DNA of 64,000 bases from Ignavibacteriales bacterium (GCA_016700155.1 CP065001.1:682001-746000); one strand, 5' to 3'; counted from the first letter of the stretch, positions 1-8,970 are shown. Notes: generated by a model from the sequence alone, not told the origin. Made by a program: numbers and translations.

Positions 1-123
1 CTGGGTATTTGGCTTGATGGTGAGTTAAATACAAATCCGGTTCTGACAATTGTAGGATCTTTCATTGGGGTAGCCGCGGGGATGTATCATTTCATTAAGT
101 CAGTTACAAAAAGTGGTCAATGA
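1..123 (+). CDS. atpZ: AtpZ/AtpI-like ATP synthase accessory protein (C-terminal part)
   Basis: Only the last 40 codons are in the window; the gene enters from the left edge. The visible tail has a G-x-WLD turn, a hydrophobic segment with FIGVAAGMYHF, and a short basic end. This pattern is typical of the second transmembrane helix of AtpZ/AtpI family proteins, which are encoded first in F0F1 operons and are thought to help assemble the c ring or move Mg2+. Its stop codon overlaps the next start (ATGA), so it is translationally coupled to the ATP synthase operon. The family call rests on a short fragment plus context. Confidence 0.7.
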   Translation: MGIWLDGELNTNPVLTIVGSFIGVAAGMYHFIKSVTKSGQ

Positions 124-497
124 ATAAAGCTTCCCGTTTTTTCAGGCTAGGTCTGATTATTCAGGCTTTGATGCTCTTAGTTGTTGTCGTTCTTTATCTC
201 CTGGGATTCATTGGAGGCATTGATTTTTTCTCAATTATGGTCGCTGCAGGAATTAGTCTCATCAATTTCCTGGTCGGAATAATATTTTTTAGAATCGGGA
301 TTATCAGGTCAAATTCAGTGTTTCTTGTAAGTATTTTGGGGGGAATCCTGATTCGTCTTTTCCTCACACTTTTAGCAGTATTAATGTGTCTGCTTTTCTT
401 GGAATTAAAACCTTTAAGCTTTATATTTTCAATCTTATTTTTTTACTTTTTACACCTTAGTATTGAAATTATATATCTAAATCTCAGGAAAAACTGA
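120..497 (+). CDS. small four-helix membrane protein upstream of atpB
   Basis: This 125-residue protein is almost entirely hydrophobic, with about four predicted membrane segments (roughly residues 10-30, 36-55, 65-85 and 90-118). Its start overlaps the stop of the AtpZ-like gene by four bases and it ends six bases before atpB. Size, topology and position match the AtpI-like / ATP synthase subunit I proteins that sit in front of atpB in many operons. No catalytic motif is visible, and the sequence itself is not diagnostic. The likely role is assembly of the F0 sector in the inner membrane, inferred from position. Confidence 0.75.
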   Translation: MNKASRFFRLGLIIQALMLLVVVVLYLLGFIGGIDFFSIMVAAGISLINFLVGIIFFRIGIIRSNSVFLVSILGGILIRLFLTLLAVLMCLLFLELKPLSFIFSILFFYFLHLSIEIIYLNLRKN

Positions 498-503
498 CAT
501 TTT

Positions 504-1352
504 ATGTTTTCTGGAAACCTAAGTGATACTTTGGCCGTTGCCGATACACTGAAGCATTCAGGTGGAAATGATAGCGGCTGGATTTTACATCATATAATGG
601 ATGGCAGAACGCTGGATTTTTTACCAATCGGTGAAATACATATTCCACAACTCCCGCTTGTCTTTGGGATAGATATAACCCCAACAAAGCATGTAATCTT
701 TATGTGGCTTGCTGCGCTGTTGGTGTTAGTTATTTTTTCAATTGTTGCCGGGAAATATAAAAAATCTTTGGTGCCAAAAGGGATTGCAAACTTCTTTGAA
801 ATACTTGTTGTGTTTGTTAGGGATGAAATTGCCAGACCAACGATCGGTCATCATTACAATAAATTTTTACCGTACCTGTTAACTGTTTTTTTCTTTATCC
901 TGTTCGGAAACTTTTTAGGATTAATCCCCTTCTCAGCAACGTTTACAAGTAATATTGCGGTAACTGCATCTTTAGCTATTATAACATTTGTTGTTACACA
1001 ATTTGGCGGTATGAAAAGCAATGGAGTTTTTGGTTACTTGAAAGGACTGGTGCCTCATGGAATTCCGTCCTGGATGTTAATAATAATGATACCGGTTGAG
1101 ATTTTAGGATTATTCACCAAACCGTTTGCTTTGGCAATAAGGCTTTTTGCGAATATGATCGCTGGTCATACAGTTATTCTTGCATTGATAGGTTTAATAT
1201 TTTTTATGCAGACTGTTTTTGTAGCGCCGGTTTCAATTGGTTTTGCGCTATTTATTTACCTACTTGAAATTCTTGTTGCCTTAATTCAGGCTTATATTTT
1301 TACAATGCTGTCATCACTATTTATCGGTATGGCAGTTCACCAGGAACATTAA
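504..1352 (+). CDS. atpB: F0F1 ATP synthase subunit a
   Basis: This is the F0 proton-channel subunit. The 282-residue protein has an extended N-terminal region followed by the canonical membrane helices. The diagnostic fourth-helix region reads LAIRLFANMIAGH near residues 210-222. Arg213 corresponds to the essential stator arginine facing the c-ring carboxylate. GNFLGLIPF near residue 135 is also typical of the family. The ATG start lies six bases after the preceding gene. The length agrees with long-form Bacteroidota/Chlorobi AtpB proteins. It belongs to the co-directional operon atpB-E-F-H-A-G. Confidence 0.97.
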   Translation: MFSGNLSDTLAVADTLKHSGGNDSGWILHHIMDGRTLDFLPIGEIHIPQLPLVFGIDITPTKHVIFMWLAALLVLVIFSIVAGKYKKSLVPKGIANFFEILVVFVRDEIARPTIGHHYNKFLPYLLTVFFFILFGNFLGLIPFSATFTSNIAVTASLAIITFVVTQFGGMKSNGVFGYLKGLVPHGIPSWMLIIMIPVEILGLFTKPFALAIRLFANMIAGHTVILALIGLIFFMQTVFVAPVSIGFALFIYLLEILVALIQAYIFTMLSSLFIGMAVHQEH

Positions 1353-1391
1353 AAAAAACAAACAATAAATTAATTATAAAGGAGAATACAA

Positions 1392-1613
1392 ATGGATTTA
1401 GCATGGTTGGCAGCCGGTATAGGTGCAGGCTTAACAGTAATCGGTGGCGGACTTGGTATTGGTAAACTTGCAAGTTCAGCAATGGAAGCCAGTGGAAGAC
1501 AGCCAGAAGCAGCAGGTGCTATCAGAACATCAATGATTATTGCAGCAGCGCTTATCGAAGGTATGTCCTTCTTCGGATTAGTTATTTGTATTTTACTCGC
1601 TCTTAAAGCTTAA
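1392..1613 (+). CDS. atpE: F0F1 ATP synthase subunit c
   Basis: This is the ring-forming proteolipid. The 73-residue hairpin has two hydrophobic helices joined by the polar loop SGRQPEA (residues 34-40). The ion-binding carboxylate is Glu56 in ALIEGMSFFG. Helix 1 has no glutamine at the position used by Na+-type rings, and a glycine follows Glu56 instead of serine or threonine, so proton coupling is likely (inference). A strong AAAGGAG Shine-Dalgarno stands eight bases before the ATG, which suits a subunit made in multiple copies. The 39-bp gap to atpB is long for this operon. Confidence 0.97.
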   Translation: MDLAWLAAGIGAGLTVIGGGLGIGKLASSAMEASGRQPEAAGAIRTSMIIAAALIEGMSFFGLVICILLALKA

Positions 1614-1658
1614 TCACTGCATAATCAATTTATTAATTCTTAATAGAAGGATAAGATA

Positions 1659-2201
1659 ATGCTTGCAGGTATTACGCTTGGTGTTTTAGCAGCCAGCCCC
1701 GAAGGAGGAGGAACTTTACTTGATGTAAATCCTGGTCTGATTATCTGGACTGTAATTACATTTGTTCTGCTTCTTTTGATTCTTAAAAAAGTTGCATGGA
1801 AACCTATTCTCACTGCACTCGATCAGCGTGAAAATGCAATTAAGGAATCACTTGAGAAAGCAGAAAAAGCAAAAGATGAAGCCAAAAAAATCCTTGATGA
1901 AAATTCAGCAAATCTTGCTAAAGCTGAAGAAGAATCAAGAAAGATAATTGAACAAAGCAGAATGTTCGCAGAAAAATTAAAAGAACAAATGCTTCACGAT
2001 AGTAAGGAACAGGCTAAAAAAATTCTTGATGATGCGACTGCAGAAATTGAGCGGAAAAAAGATGCTGCTTTCGATGAACTTAAAACGCAGGTAGCGCAGA
2101 TTGCCGTTAATGCTGCGGAGAAGATACTCAAGACAAATCTTGATGCTGAAAAGAACAAGAAACTTGCTGATAGTTATATAAGTGAAATAACAAAGAATTA
2201 A
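1659..2201 (+). CDS. atpF: F0F1 ATP synthase subunit b
   Basis: This is the peripheral stalk subunit joining F0 to F1. After a short N-terminal stretch there is one membrane helix (about residues 27-45, IIWTVITFVLLLLILKKVAW). A long, highly charged, alanine- and lysine-rich coiled coil runs from about residue 50 to the end (180 residues in total). Conserved family features include the W-K-P-I-L segment after the membrane helix. The gene lies between atpE and atpH, the standard order, and ends two bases before atpH. Confidence 0.96.
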   Translation: MLAGITLGVLAASPEGGGTLLDVNPGLIIWTVITFVLLLLILKKVAWKPILTALDQRENAIKESLEKAEKAKDEAKKILDENSANLAKAEEESRKIIEQSRMFAEKLKEQMLHDSKEQAKKILDDATAEIERKKDAAFDELKTQVAQIAVNAAEKILKTNLDAEKNKKLADSYISEITKN

Positions 2202-2203
2202 CT

Positions 2204-2758
2204 ATGGCTGATCACAAAGTATCAATAAGATATGCTTCATCTCTGCTTGAAACCTCGCTCGAAAAGAGGTCGCTGGATATAGTATATACTGATGTTGACC
2301 TGATTTACAAAGCTCTTAAATCAAGTAATGAACTTAAAAGATTGTTGGCAAGTCCGGTAATTAAAGCGGAAGCTAAAGCTGGTATTCTCAAAGAAATCTT
2401 TGCAGGAAAAGTCAGTTCTGAAACAACAAACTTCCTGAACTTTGTAGTTGAAAAAAATCGTATTGATCTTTTGCAAAGTATAATCGAAAAGTTTTTTGAA
2501 TTAAGGAATGAAAAACTTGGTTTAGTCGAAGTCGAAATCAAAACTGCATTTGAGTTTACACGTGAGCAAACAGATCAATTGAAAAAAAATCTGGAACATC
2601 TAACAGGGAAAAAAGTAGTTTTGAATTTTGTGCTGGATACTAATGTTATTGGCGGATTTATTGCAAGGGTTGGTGATTCGGTTTATGATGCCTCAATTCA
2701 ACATCAACTTGATTTATTAAAGAAAAAATTTTTGCAGGGCGGACCTGCTTTGAACTAA
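2204..2758 (+). CDS. atpH: F0F1 ATP synthase subunit delta
   Basis: This soluble stalk subunit binds the top of F1 and subunit b. The 184-residue protein begins with the typical RYASSLLETSLEK segment. It carries the family's C-terminal signature G-G-F-I-A-R-V-G-D-S-V-Y-D-A-S near residues 150-164 (the usual form is GG..i.igd...D.S). It is a single all-helical N-terminal domain plus a short beta C-terminal domain. It sits between atpF and atpA with only short gaps, so it is part of the same transcript. Confidence 0.96.
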   Translation: MADHKVSIRYASSLLETSLEKRSLDIVYTDVDLIYKALKSSNELKRLLASPVIKAEAKAGILKEIFAGKVSSETTNFLNFVVEKNRIDLLQSIIEKFFELRNEKLGLVEVEIKTAFEFTREQTDQLKKNLEHLTGKKVVLNFVLDTNVIGGFIARVGDSVYDASIQHQLDLLKKKFLQGGPALN

Positions 2759-2782
2759 AAACGAATTTAAAGGAAAGAAAAA

Positions 2783-4333
2783 ATGGCTGAAGTAAGACCA
2801 GATGAAATATCAGCGATATTAAGAAAACAATTGACCGGGTTTGAATCCGAAGTCGATGTTTACGATGTCGGTACGGTTTTACAGGTTGGTGACGGTATCG
2901 CCCGCGTTTACGGCTTATCTAAAGTAATGGCGAGTGAACTTGTTGAATTTCCGAATGATGTATTTGGAATGGTGTTAAACCTTGAAGAAGATAGTGTCGG
3001 ATGCGTGTTATTCGGTGAGTCAACATTTGTTAAAGAAGGCGATACAGTAAAAAGAACTAAACGCGTTGCATCTATGCCTGTTGGTGAAGAAATGTTGGGA
3101 AGAGTTGTAACTCCACTCGGCGTTCCTGTAGACGGTAAAGGTGCAATAAACACTACAAAGTTTTTACCTATTGAAAGAAAGGCACTTGGTGTTATTCAGC
3201 GTCAGCCGGTTAAAGAGCCTCTTCAAACCGGTATCGCTGCAGTTGATGCAATGATTCCAATCGGAAGAGGACAAAGAGAATTAATTATTGGTGACAGGCA
3301 AACAGGTAAAACTGCAGTAGCTATTGATACTATCATCAATCAAAAATATACTCATAGCGATGAGGCAAAGAAGCTTGGTATTAACCCGGTGTATTGTATA
3401 TATGTTGCTATAGGTCAAAAAAGTTCGACCATTGCGCAGGTAGTTGCGAAACTTCAGGAACACGGTGCTATGGCTTACACAACTGTTGTATCAGCATCCG
3501 CATCTGAGCCGGCTCCTCTACAGTTTATCGCTCCTTATTCAGGAGCTACGTTGGGTGAGTACTTCAGGGATAATGGTAAACACGCACTTGTAATTTATGA
3601 TGATCTTTCAAAGCAGGCTGCTGCTTACCGCGAACTTTCGTTATTATTAAGAAGACCTCCAGGACGTGAAGCTTATCCCGGAGACGTTTTTTATCTTCAC
3701 TCAAGATTATTAGAGAGAGCTTCAAAACTTAGTGATGATTTAGGCGGCGGCAGTTTAACTGCTTTACCGATTATTGAAACACAGCAGGGTGACGTTTCTG
3801 CATACATACCTACAAACGTTATTTCAATTACAGATGGTCAGATTTATCTTGAATCAAACCTGTTCAACGCAGGTGTAAGACCTGCTATTAACGTTGGTAT
3901 TTCTGTATCACGTGTTGGTGGTAATGCACAGATTAAAGCGATGAAAAAAGTTGCAGGTTCATTAAAACTGGATCTTGCGCAGTACAGAGAACTTGAAGCA
4001 TTTGCAAAATTCGGTTCCGATCTTGATAAAGCGACATTAAGAACACTTAATAAAGGTGCCCGCCTTGTTGAACTTCTAAAACAGGGTCAATATACCCCGG
4101 TTCCGGTTGAACGCCAGGTTATAAGTATTTATCTGGGAACAAACGGGTTCCTTGATGAAGTACCTGTTGCTGATGTTAAACGTTATGAAAAAGAAATTTT
4201 AGAATTTATTGAAGTAAAATACAGTTCAATATTCGAAACGATTAAAAAAGAAAAACAACTTAACGATGAAGTAATTGGACAGATAAAGAAAGCAGCAGCC
4301 GAATTCAATTCAGTATTTAAAAAGAGCATATAA
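2783..4333 (+). CDS. atpA: F0F1 ATP synthase subunit alpha
   Basis: This is the non-catalytic nucleotide-binding subunit of the F1 hexamer. The protein has 516 residues, the usual length. The P-loop GDRQTGKT is at residues 170-177. The C-terminal part carries the alpha-specific P-A-I-N-V-G-I-S-V-S-R-V-G-G motif that ends the nucleotide-binding domain. An AAAGGAAAG Shine-Dalgarno precedes the ATG. It pairs with beta (atpD), which is not in this operon, so the catalytic subunit must be encoded elsewhere in the genome. Confidence 0.98.
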   Translation: MAEVRPDEISAILRKQLTGFESEVDVYDVGTVLQVGDGIARVYGLSKVMASELVEFPNDVFGMVLNLEEDSVGCVLFGESTFVKEGDTVKRTKRVASMPVGEEMLGRVVTPLGVPVDGKGAINTTKFLPIERKALGVIQRQPVKEPLQTGIAAVDAMIPIGRGQRELIIGDRQTGKTAVAIDTIINQKYTHSDEAKKLGINPVYCIYVAIGQKSSTIAQVVAKLQEHGAMAYTTVVSASASEPAPLQFIAPYSGATLGEYFRDNGKHALVIYDDLSKQAAAYRELSLLLRRPPGREAYPGDVFYLHSRLLERASKLSDDLGGGSLTALPIIETQQGDVSAYIPTNVISITDGQIYLESNLFNAGVRPAINVGISVSRVGGNAQIKAMKKVAGSLKLDLAQYRELEAFAKFGSDLDKATLRTLNKGARLVELLKQGQYTPVPVERQVISIYLGTNGFLDEVPVADVKRYEKEILEFIEVKYSSIFETIKKEKQLNDEVIGQIKKAAAEFNSVFKKSI

Positions 4334-4348
4334 AATATTTAAATAATA

Positions 4349-5227
4349 ATGGCAACTTTACGTGACATAAAAAGAAGAATAAAAGGTGTGCAGAACACAC
4401 AGCAGATTACCAAAGCTATGAAGATGGTAGCTGCTGCTAAGCTACGCCGTGCACAGGATAATATCATTAATGCACGTCCGTATGCTAAAAAAATATTCTC
4501 TCTTTTTAATGATCTTGTTACTGAAGAAAATAAACTGAACAATATTTTTCTTGTCCAACGTGAAGTAAAAAATGTAGCTGTTATTGTTGTATCGGCAGAC
4601 AGAGGACTTTGCGGCGCTTTCAACACAAATATAATTAAAGAAGCTGTCAGGTATGTTGAAGAAGAATCAGTTGTAAATACAGGCGTTTCATATCAACTTT
4701 ATTGCGTTGGTAAAAAGGGTAGTGATTTCTTTGGTAAAAGAAATTATAACATACTTGGAAAGAATATAGGGTTGTTCTCTTCATTAAAGTATGATATAGC
4801 TTTATCAATTGCAGATGAAATAATTAATAACTACGTCAACGGTAAGATTGATAAAGTTGTTGTCATATATAACGAGTTCAAATCTATCATCCAGCAGAAG
4901 TTAGTTGTTGAACAGTATTTACCAATTCCTGTAAATACTTCAGAAGATAAAAAAACTTCTGATGTTAATTTTATTTATGAACCTGATCAAAAGTCTATCT
5001 TTGAATATTTACTTCCCAAACATCTAAAAGCACAGTTGTGGAGAATATTACTTGAATCGAACGCCTCTGAACTTGGTGCAAGAATGACTGCAATGGATAA
5101 CGCTACAACTAACGCTAAAGAACTGATAAGAACTTTACAGCTTAAGTACAATAAGGAAAGACAGGCTGCGATAACTAAAGAGATACTTGAAATTGTTTCC
5201 GGTGCAAACGCACTGAAATCGAGTTGA
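4349..5227 (+). CDS. atpG: F0F1 ATP synthase subunit gamma
   Basis: This is the central rotor shaft of F1. The 292-residue protein begins with the family's N-terminal helix (RDIKRRIKGVQNTQQITKAMKMVAAAKLRRAQ) and ends with the matching C-terminal helix (ELGARMTAMDNATTNA near residues 240-255). A Rossmann-like core lies between them, with the V-V-S-A-D-R-G-L-C-G-A-F-N segment near residue 81. It is the last gene of the ATP synthase operon here. The next gene, ffh, starts 30 bp later and may be read through from it. No atpD or atpC follows. Confidence 0.97.
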   Translation: MATLRDIKRRIKGVQNTQQITKAMKMVAAAKLRRAQDNIINARPYAKKIFSLFNDLVTEENKLNNIFLVQREVKNVAVIVVSADRGLCGAFNTNIIKEAVRYVEEESVVNTGVSYQLYCVGKKGSDFFGKRNYNILGKNIGLFSSLKYDIALSIADEIINNYVNGKIDKVVVIYNEFKSIIQQKLVVEQYLPIPVNTSEDKKTSDVNFIYEPDQKSIFEYLLPKHLKAQLWRILLESNASELGARMTAMDNATTNAKELIRTLQLKYNKERQAAITKEILEIVSGANALKSS

Positions 5228-5257
5228 TGATTTGAGATTGGCTTTTGGTGGATAATT

Positions 5258-6583
5258 ATGTTTGAAGATCTAACGCTTAAGTTTGAAAACACTTTAAAGA
5301 AGATAAGAGGGCAGGGCAAACTCACCGAGAAAAACATTTCCGATACACTCAGAGAAATAAGACGTGTTCTTCTTGATGCGGATGTTAACTATAAAGTTGC
5401 AAAAGAGTTTATTGAAAAGGTTACTGAAAAAGCACTTGGTCAGCAGGTAATAAATTCAATTACACCTGGTCAGTTAATAACAAAAATTATTTATGATGAA
5501 CTGACCCTCCTTTTAGGCGGAACCAACAGTGAACTAAAAATTAATGGTTCGGGAACTACGGTTATAATGGTAGTCGGTTTGCAGGGTTCAGGTAAAACAA
5601 CCTTCAGCGCTAAACTTGCAAAAAAACTTTCTGAAAACTCCAGAAAAGTTTTACTTGTTGCCGCAGATATTTACAGACCTGCCGCTATTGATCAGCTAAA
5701 ATTATTGGGACTTCAAATTGACGTTCCGGTTTTTTCACTTGAAGAGAAGAATGCAAGAAAGATTGCTTCTGATTCACTTCAATACGCAAAAGAAAATAAT
5801 TTAGATACGATAATTATTGATACTGCCGGTCGTCTTCATGTTGATGAAGAAATGATGAATGAAGTTGCCGACATTCGTGACCTTGTAAAGCCGACAGAAA
5901 CGCTTTTTGTTGTTGACTCAATGACCGGTCAGGATGCAGTTAATTCTGCAAAAGTTTTTCATGAAAGAGTTAACTATGATGGTATTGTTCTTACAAAACT
6001 TGATGGTGATTCAAAAGGCGGGGCAGCATTATCAATCCGGTCGGTTGTTGGCAAACCGATTAAGTTTGTAAGTAATGGAGAAAAATTAAACTTCATAGAA
6101 GTCTTTCATCCTGACAGGTTAGCTTCAAGGATTTTAGGAAGAGGTGATGTAATATCACTAGTTGAAAAAGCACAACAGAATTTTGATGAAGATGCCGCTG
6201 AAGAATTAGAAGAAAAGCTTCGTAAAAATAAATTTGATTTTGAGGATTTTCTTAAGCAAATTAAAGCCATCAAGAAGATGGGCGCTTTATCGTCCTTACT
6301 GGGTATGATTCCCGGTCTTGGTTCACAGATAAAGAACGCTAAAATTGATGATAATGCACTTGTAAAAGTTGAGGCAATTATCAATTCAATGACAAATGAA
6401 GAGCGAAAAAGCCCGAAAATATTGAATGGCGGACGACGAAAAAGAATTGCGCGCGGTAGCGGAACATCGATTCAGGATGTAAACAGACTGATAAAACAGT
6501 TTGGAGAAATGCAGAAAATGATGAGCAGGTTTTCAAAACAAGGATTTAGTAAATCCGCCTTAAATGGTTTAAAATTTAATTGA
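5258..6583 (+). CDS. ffh: Signal recognition particle GTPase
   Basis: This is the SRP54 homologue that targets nascent membrane and secreted proteins to FtsY and SecYEG. Domain order is the N domain (1-90), the G domain with P-loop GLQGSGKTT at residues 107-115, the DTAGR motif near residue 188 and TKLDG near residue 246, and a C-terminal M domain. The M domain contains the RNA-binding RRKRIARGSG motif near residue 390 and methionine-rich helices. The 441-residue length is normal. It lies 30 bp after atpG and directly before rpsP, a neighbour it has in many bacteria. Confidence 0.98.
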   Translation: MFEDLTLKFENTLKKIRGQGKLTEKNISDTLREIRRVLLDADVNYKVAKEFIEKVTEKALGQQVINSITPGQLITKIIYDELTLLLGGTNSELKINGSGTTVIMVVGLQGSGKTTFSAKLAKKLSENSRKVLLVAADIYRPAAIDQLKLLGLQIDVPVFSLEEKNARKIASDSLQYAKENNLDTIIIDTAGRLHVDEEMMNEVADIRDLVKPTETLFVVDSMTGQDAVNSAKVFHERVNYDGIVLTKLDGDSKGGAALSIRSVVGKPIKFVSNGEKLNFIEVFHPDRLASRILGRGDVISLVEKAQQNFDEDAAEELEEKLRKNKFDFEDFLKQIKAIKKMGALSSLLGMIPGLGSQIKNAKIDDNALVKVEAIINSMTNEERKSPKILNGGRRKRIARGSGTSIQDVNRLIKQFGEMQKMMSRFSKQGFSKSALNGLKFN

Positions 6584-6610
6584 TCTAATTATAGTGGAGG
6601 AAAAAATAAC

Positions 6611-7078
6611 TTGGCCGTTAAGTTAAGATTAAGAAGAATGGGAAAAAAGAAACAGCCTATTTACAAAGTAGTTGCTGCAGATTCCAGAGCACCACGTGAT
6701 GGTAAATTCCTGGAATCAATTGGTTTATATAATCCATTGACCAATCCCCATACGGTTGAAATAAAAGAAGACAGAGCTTTATATTGGTTAAATGTTGGCG
6801 CACAGCCAACAGATACAGTTAAAAGTCTACTATCACAAAAAGGAATAATCCTTAAGCGAGAACTGACCCGAAGAAAATTATCGGAAGATAAATTTCAGGC
6901 TGAGATGGATAGCTGGCAGAAAATTCAGGAAGCTAAATCGGTCAGGGGAACTCAGAAAAAGAAATCCAAATCGGATAGTTCTGCAAAAGAAAAAGCCACA
7001 GATGTAGAAGGTTCTGAAAAAGGTACAGCTGAAGCGAAGGGCGCGGCTTCTGACGAAACTCCAAGCGACCAGGGCTGA
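6611..7078 (+). CDS. rpsP: 30S ribosomal protein S16 with long charged tail
   Basis: The first 80 or so residues are a normal S16 (AVKLRLRRMGKKKQPIYKVVAADSRAPRDGKFLESIGLYNP). The start codon is TTG, preceded by a GTGGAGG Shine-Dalgarno. The protein is 155 residues, against about 80-100 for most S16 proteins. The extra C-terminal part from about residue 100 is low-complexity and rich in Lys, Ser, Glu and Ala. Tails of this kind are known in Bacteroidota and Chlorobi S16 proteins; its role is unclear. It opens the classic rpsP-khpA-rimM-trmD-rplS operon. Confidence 0.97.
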   Translation: MAVKLRLRRMGKKKQPIYKVVAADSRAPRDGKFLESIGLYNPLTNPHTVEIKEDRALYWLNVGAQPTDTVKSLLSQKGIILKRELTRRKLSEDKFQAEMDSWQKIQEAKSVRGTQKKKSKSDSSAKEKATDVEGSEKGTAEAKGAASDETPSDQG

Positions 7079-7162
7079 TTGATCAGGCCCATTGCCGAGG
7101 AATTCTTCTGTACATATTTCTAAAGCTCCCTGCTCCAATACTAAAAAAGGAGGCTTGTTTCT

Positions 7163-7396
7163 ATGAAAGAGTTCATCGAGTTCATCGCAAAACATCTGGT
7201 TGATCACCCGGATAGTGTTGTCATCGAGGAAAAAACTCCCGAAGATAACAAAGTTGTTCTTGCTCTTAAAGTTAAAGCCGATGATGTTGGTAAAGTCATC
7301 GGAAAACAAGGCAAGACGGCACAGGCAATGCGTACACTTCTTACGGCAATCGCCGCTAAAGAAGGGAAGCGTGCTGTTCTTGAAATTTTAGATTAA
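7163..7396 (+). CDS. khpA: KH-domain RNA-binding protein KhpA
   Basis: This 77-residue single KH-domain protein binds RNA and, in bacteria where it has been studied, works with KhpB. The KH signature is visible as GKVIGKQGKTAQAMRTLL (residues about 48-65), with the GxxG loop G-K-Q-G. A strong AAAAGGAGG Shine-Dalgarno precedes the ATG. The position between rpsP and rimM is the standard one. The 84-bp gap after rpsP holds no clear terminator. Confidence 0.95.
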   Translation: MKEFIEFIAKHLVDHPDSVVIEEKTPEDNKVVLALKVKADDVGKVIGKQGKTAQAMRTLLTAIAAKEGKRAVLEILD

Positions 7397-7421
7397 TTAA
7401 AAAGGATTTTTTATTTCCTTT

Positions 7422-7940
7422 GTGACCGAATATTTTTTAATCGCTAAAATAGTTTCTGCTTCAGGCAAAAATGGTTTTGTTAAGATTAAATCTTATTCGG
7501 ATTTTCCCGAACGTTTTTTAAATCTAAAAAAAGTGTTCGTGGATTTTTTTAATGCTAAAAAGGAAATTGCTGTTGAGGATGTTAAGCAGGAGAAGGATAT
7601 TATTTATCTCAAGTTCCTCAACTTTGATTCACCCGAACAGGTGAAAGTGTTCATTGATAAAAATGTTTACGTAGACTCTGACGGACTGATTAAACTGCCG
7701 GAAAATAATTTTTTCGTTCACGATGTTATTGGCAGTTCAGTCATTAAAGAAGAAAAATCATTTGGCATTGTTAAAGATGTATTGTCTTATCCTGCAAATG
7801 ATGTTTACGTGATACTGAAAGATGATGGAAGTGAATTTCTGCTTCCTGCTGTTCTTGATTTTATTGAAAGTTTTGATCCTCAAAAAAAGATTCTTACTCT
7901 TTATCCTGGTGAAATTTATGAAGACGAAAATGAGGATTGA
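7422..7940 (+). CDS. rimM: 16S rRNA processing protein RimM
   Basis: This is the assembly factor for the 30S head, acting with S19. The start is GTG. The N-terminal half is the RimM beta-barrel domain beginning IAKIVSASGKNGFVKIKSYSDFPERF (the family's G.i.g.hG..G.v.v...td.perf pattern). A PRC-barrel-like domain follows from about residue 95 (FFVHDVIGSSVIKEEKSFGIVKDVL). The 172-residue length is normal. Its end overlaps trmD by 11 bases, which suggests coupled translation. Confidence 0.93.
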   Translation: MTEYFLIAKIVSASGKNGFVKIKSYSDFPERFLNLKKVFVDFFNAKKEIAVEDVKQEKDIIYLKFLNFDSPEQVKVFIDKNVYVDSDGLIKLPENNFFVHDVIGSSVIKEEKSFGIVKDVLSYPANDVYVILKDDGSEFLLPAVLDFIESFDPQKKILTLYPGEIYEDENED

Positions 7941-8604
7941 TATAATAACCGCAGTGCCTGACCTGCTTGTAAGCCCGCTTAATTCAAGCATACTTAAAAG
8001 AGCTCAGACAAAAGGAAAAGTTGAAATCATTATTCATAATCTTCGCGATTATGCGTACGATAAACACAAGCAGATTGACGATAAACCTTTCGGCGGCGGA
8101 CCTGGCATGGTTCTTAAACCGGAACCGTTCTTTGAATGTATTGAAAAATTAATTTCTGAACGAAAGTACGATCATATTATTTTCACAACTCCGAAAGGAA
8201 AAATATTTGATCAGAAAACGGCTAACAGATTATCATTAGCAAAAAATATTCTGTTTGTTGCAGGACATTATAAAGAAATTGATGACCGCGTGAGAGCTAA
8301 ATTTGCAACCGAAGAATTTTCGATTGGAAATTTTGTTATTACAGGTGGTGAACTTCCTGCACTATTAATGATTGATGCAGTGATAAGATTGATTCCCGGT
8401 GTACTTAATGACAGTGAATCAGCTCTTGACGATTCATTCCAGGATGGGGAGAGGATAGAAGCTCCTTATTATACCAGACCCGCGGAATATAAAGGATTGA
8501 AAGTACCGGATGTTCTTCTTTCAGGAAATGAAAAAGAAATTAAAAACTGGAAAGCAGAGCAATCAAAAATTTTAACAGAGAATTGGAAAAAAATAAATAA
8601 TTAG
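7930..8604 (+). CDS. trmD: tRNA (guanine-37-N1)-methyltransferase
   Basis: TrmD methylates G37 next to the anticodon using S-adenosylmethionine. It has the SPOUT trefoil-knot signatures: GGGPGMVLKPEP near residue 56 and F-V-I-T-G-G-E-L-P-A near residue 135. I place the start at ATG 7930 (MRIDIITAVPD), giving 224 residues, because the family begins exactly there. An ATG at 7918 is also in frame, and a longer reading from 7822 would lie wholly inside rimM and lacks family support. It overlaps the end of rimM by 11 bases and is followed by rplS. Confidence 0.96.
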   Translation: MRIDIITAVPDLLVSPLNSSILKRAQTKGKVEIIIHNLRDYAYDKHKQIDDKPFGGGPGMVLKPEPFFECIEKLISERKYDHIIFTTPKGKIFDQKTANRLSLAKNILFVAGHYKEIDDRVRAKFATEEFSIGNFVITGGELPALLMIDAVIRLIPGVLNDSESALDDSFQDGERIEAPYYTRPAEYKGLKVPDVLLSGNEKEIKNWKAEQSKILTENWKKINN

Positions 8605-8616
8605 CGGAGACTAAAA

Positions 8617-8961
8617 ATGATAAACTTAAATAATATATCAGCCGGAGAGATGAGAACTGATCTCCCGAAATTTAATTCCGGAGATCATGTACGCGTACAT
8701 GTCAGGGTAATCGAAGGTGATAAGGAACGTATTCAGCCGTTTGAAGGCGATGTTATAAGCATCAGAGGCGAAGGCACAAACAGAACATTTACCGTTAGAA
8801 AAATTGCAAGCGGTGTTGGTGTTGAAAGAATATTCCCTTACAACTCACCAAAAATTGCAAAAGTTGAACTTCTTAAAGAAGGTAATGTAAGACGCGCTAA
8901 ACTTTACTATCTCAGAAACCTTTCAGGTAAAGCAGCAAGAATTAAAAGTAAAAAGAGTTAA
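8617..8961 (+). CDS. rplS: 50S ribosomal protein L19
   Basis: This large-subunit protein sits at the 30S-50S interface. The 114-residue sequence contains the L19 core: F-N-S-G-D-H-V-R-V-H-V-R-V-I-E-G-D-K-E-R-I-Q-P-F-E-G and the C-terminal V-R-R-A-K-L-Y-Y-L-R. The upstream GCGGAG is a good Shine-Dalgarno. It closes the rpsP-khpA-rimM-trmD-rplS operon and is followed at once by an intrinsic terminator. Confidence 0.98.
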   Translation: MINLNNISAGEMRTDLPKFNSGDHVRVHVRVIEGDKERIQPFEGDVISIRGEGTNRTFTVRKIASGVGVERIFPYNSPKIAKVELLKEGNVRRAKLYYLRNLSGKAARIKSKKS

Positions 8962-8970
8962 ATTTTTACA

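Noticed and set aside
7822..7929. Longer trmD reading from ATG 7822
   Set aside because: The extra sequence lies inside rimM and has no TrmD-like residues; the family start matches ATG 7930.
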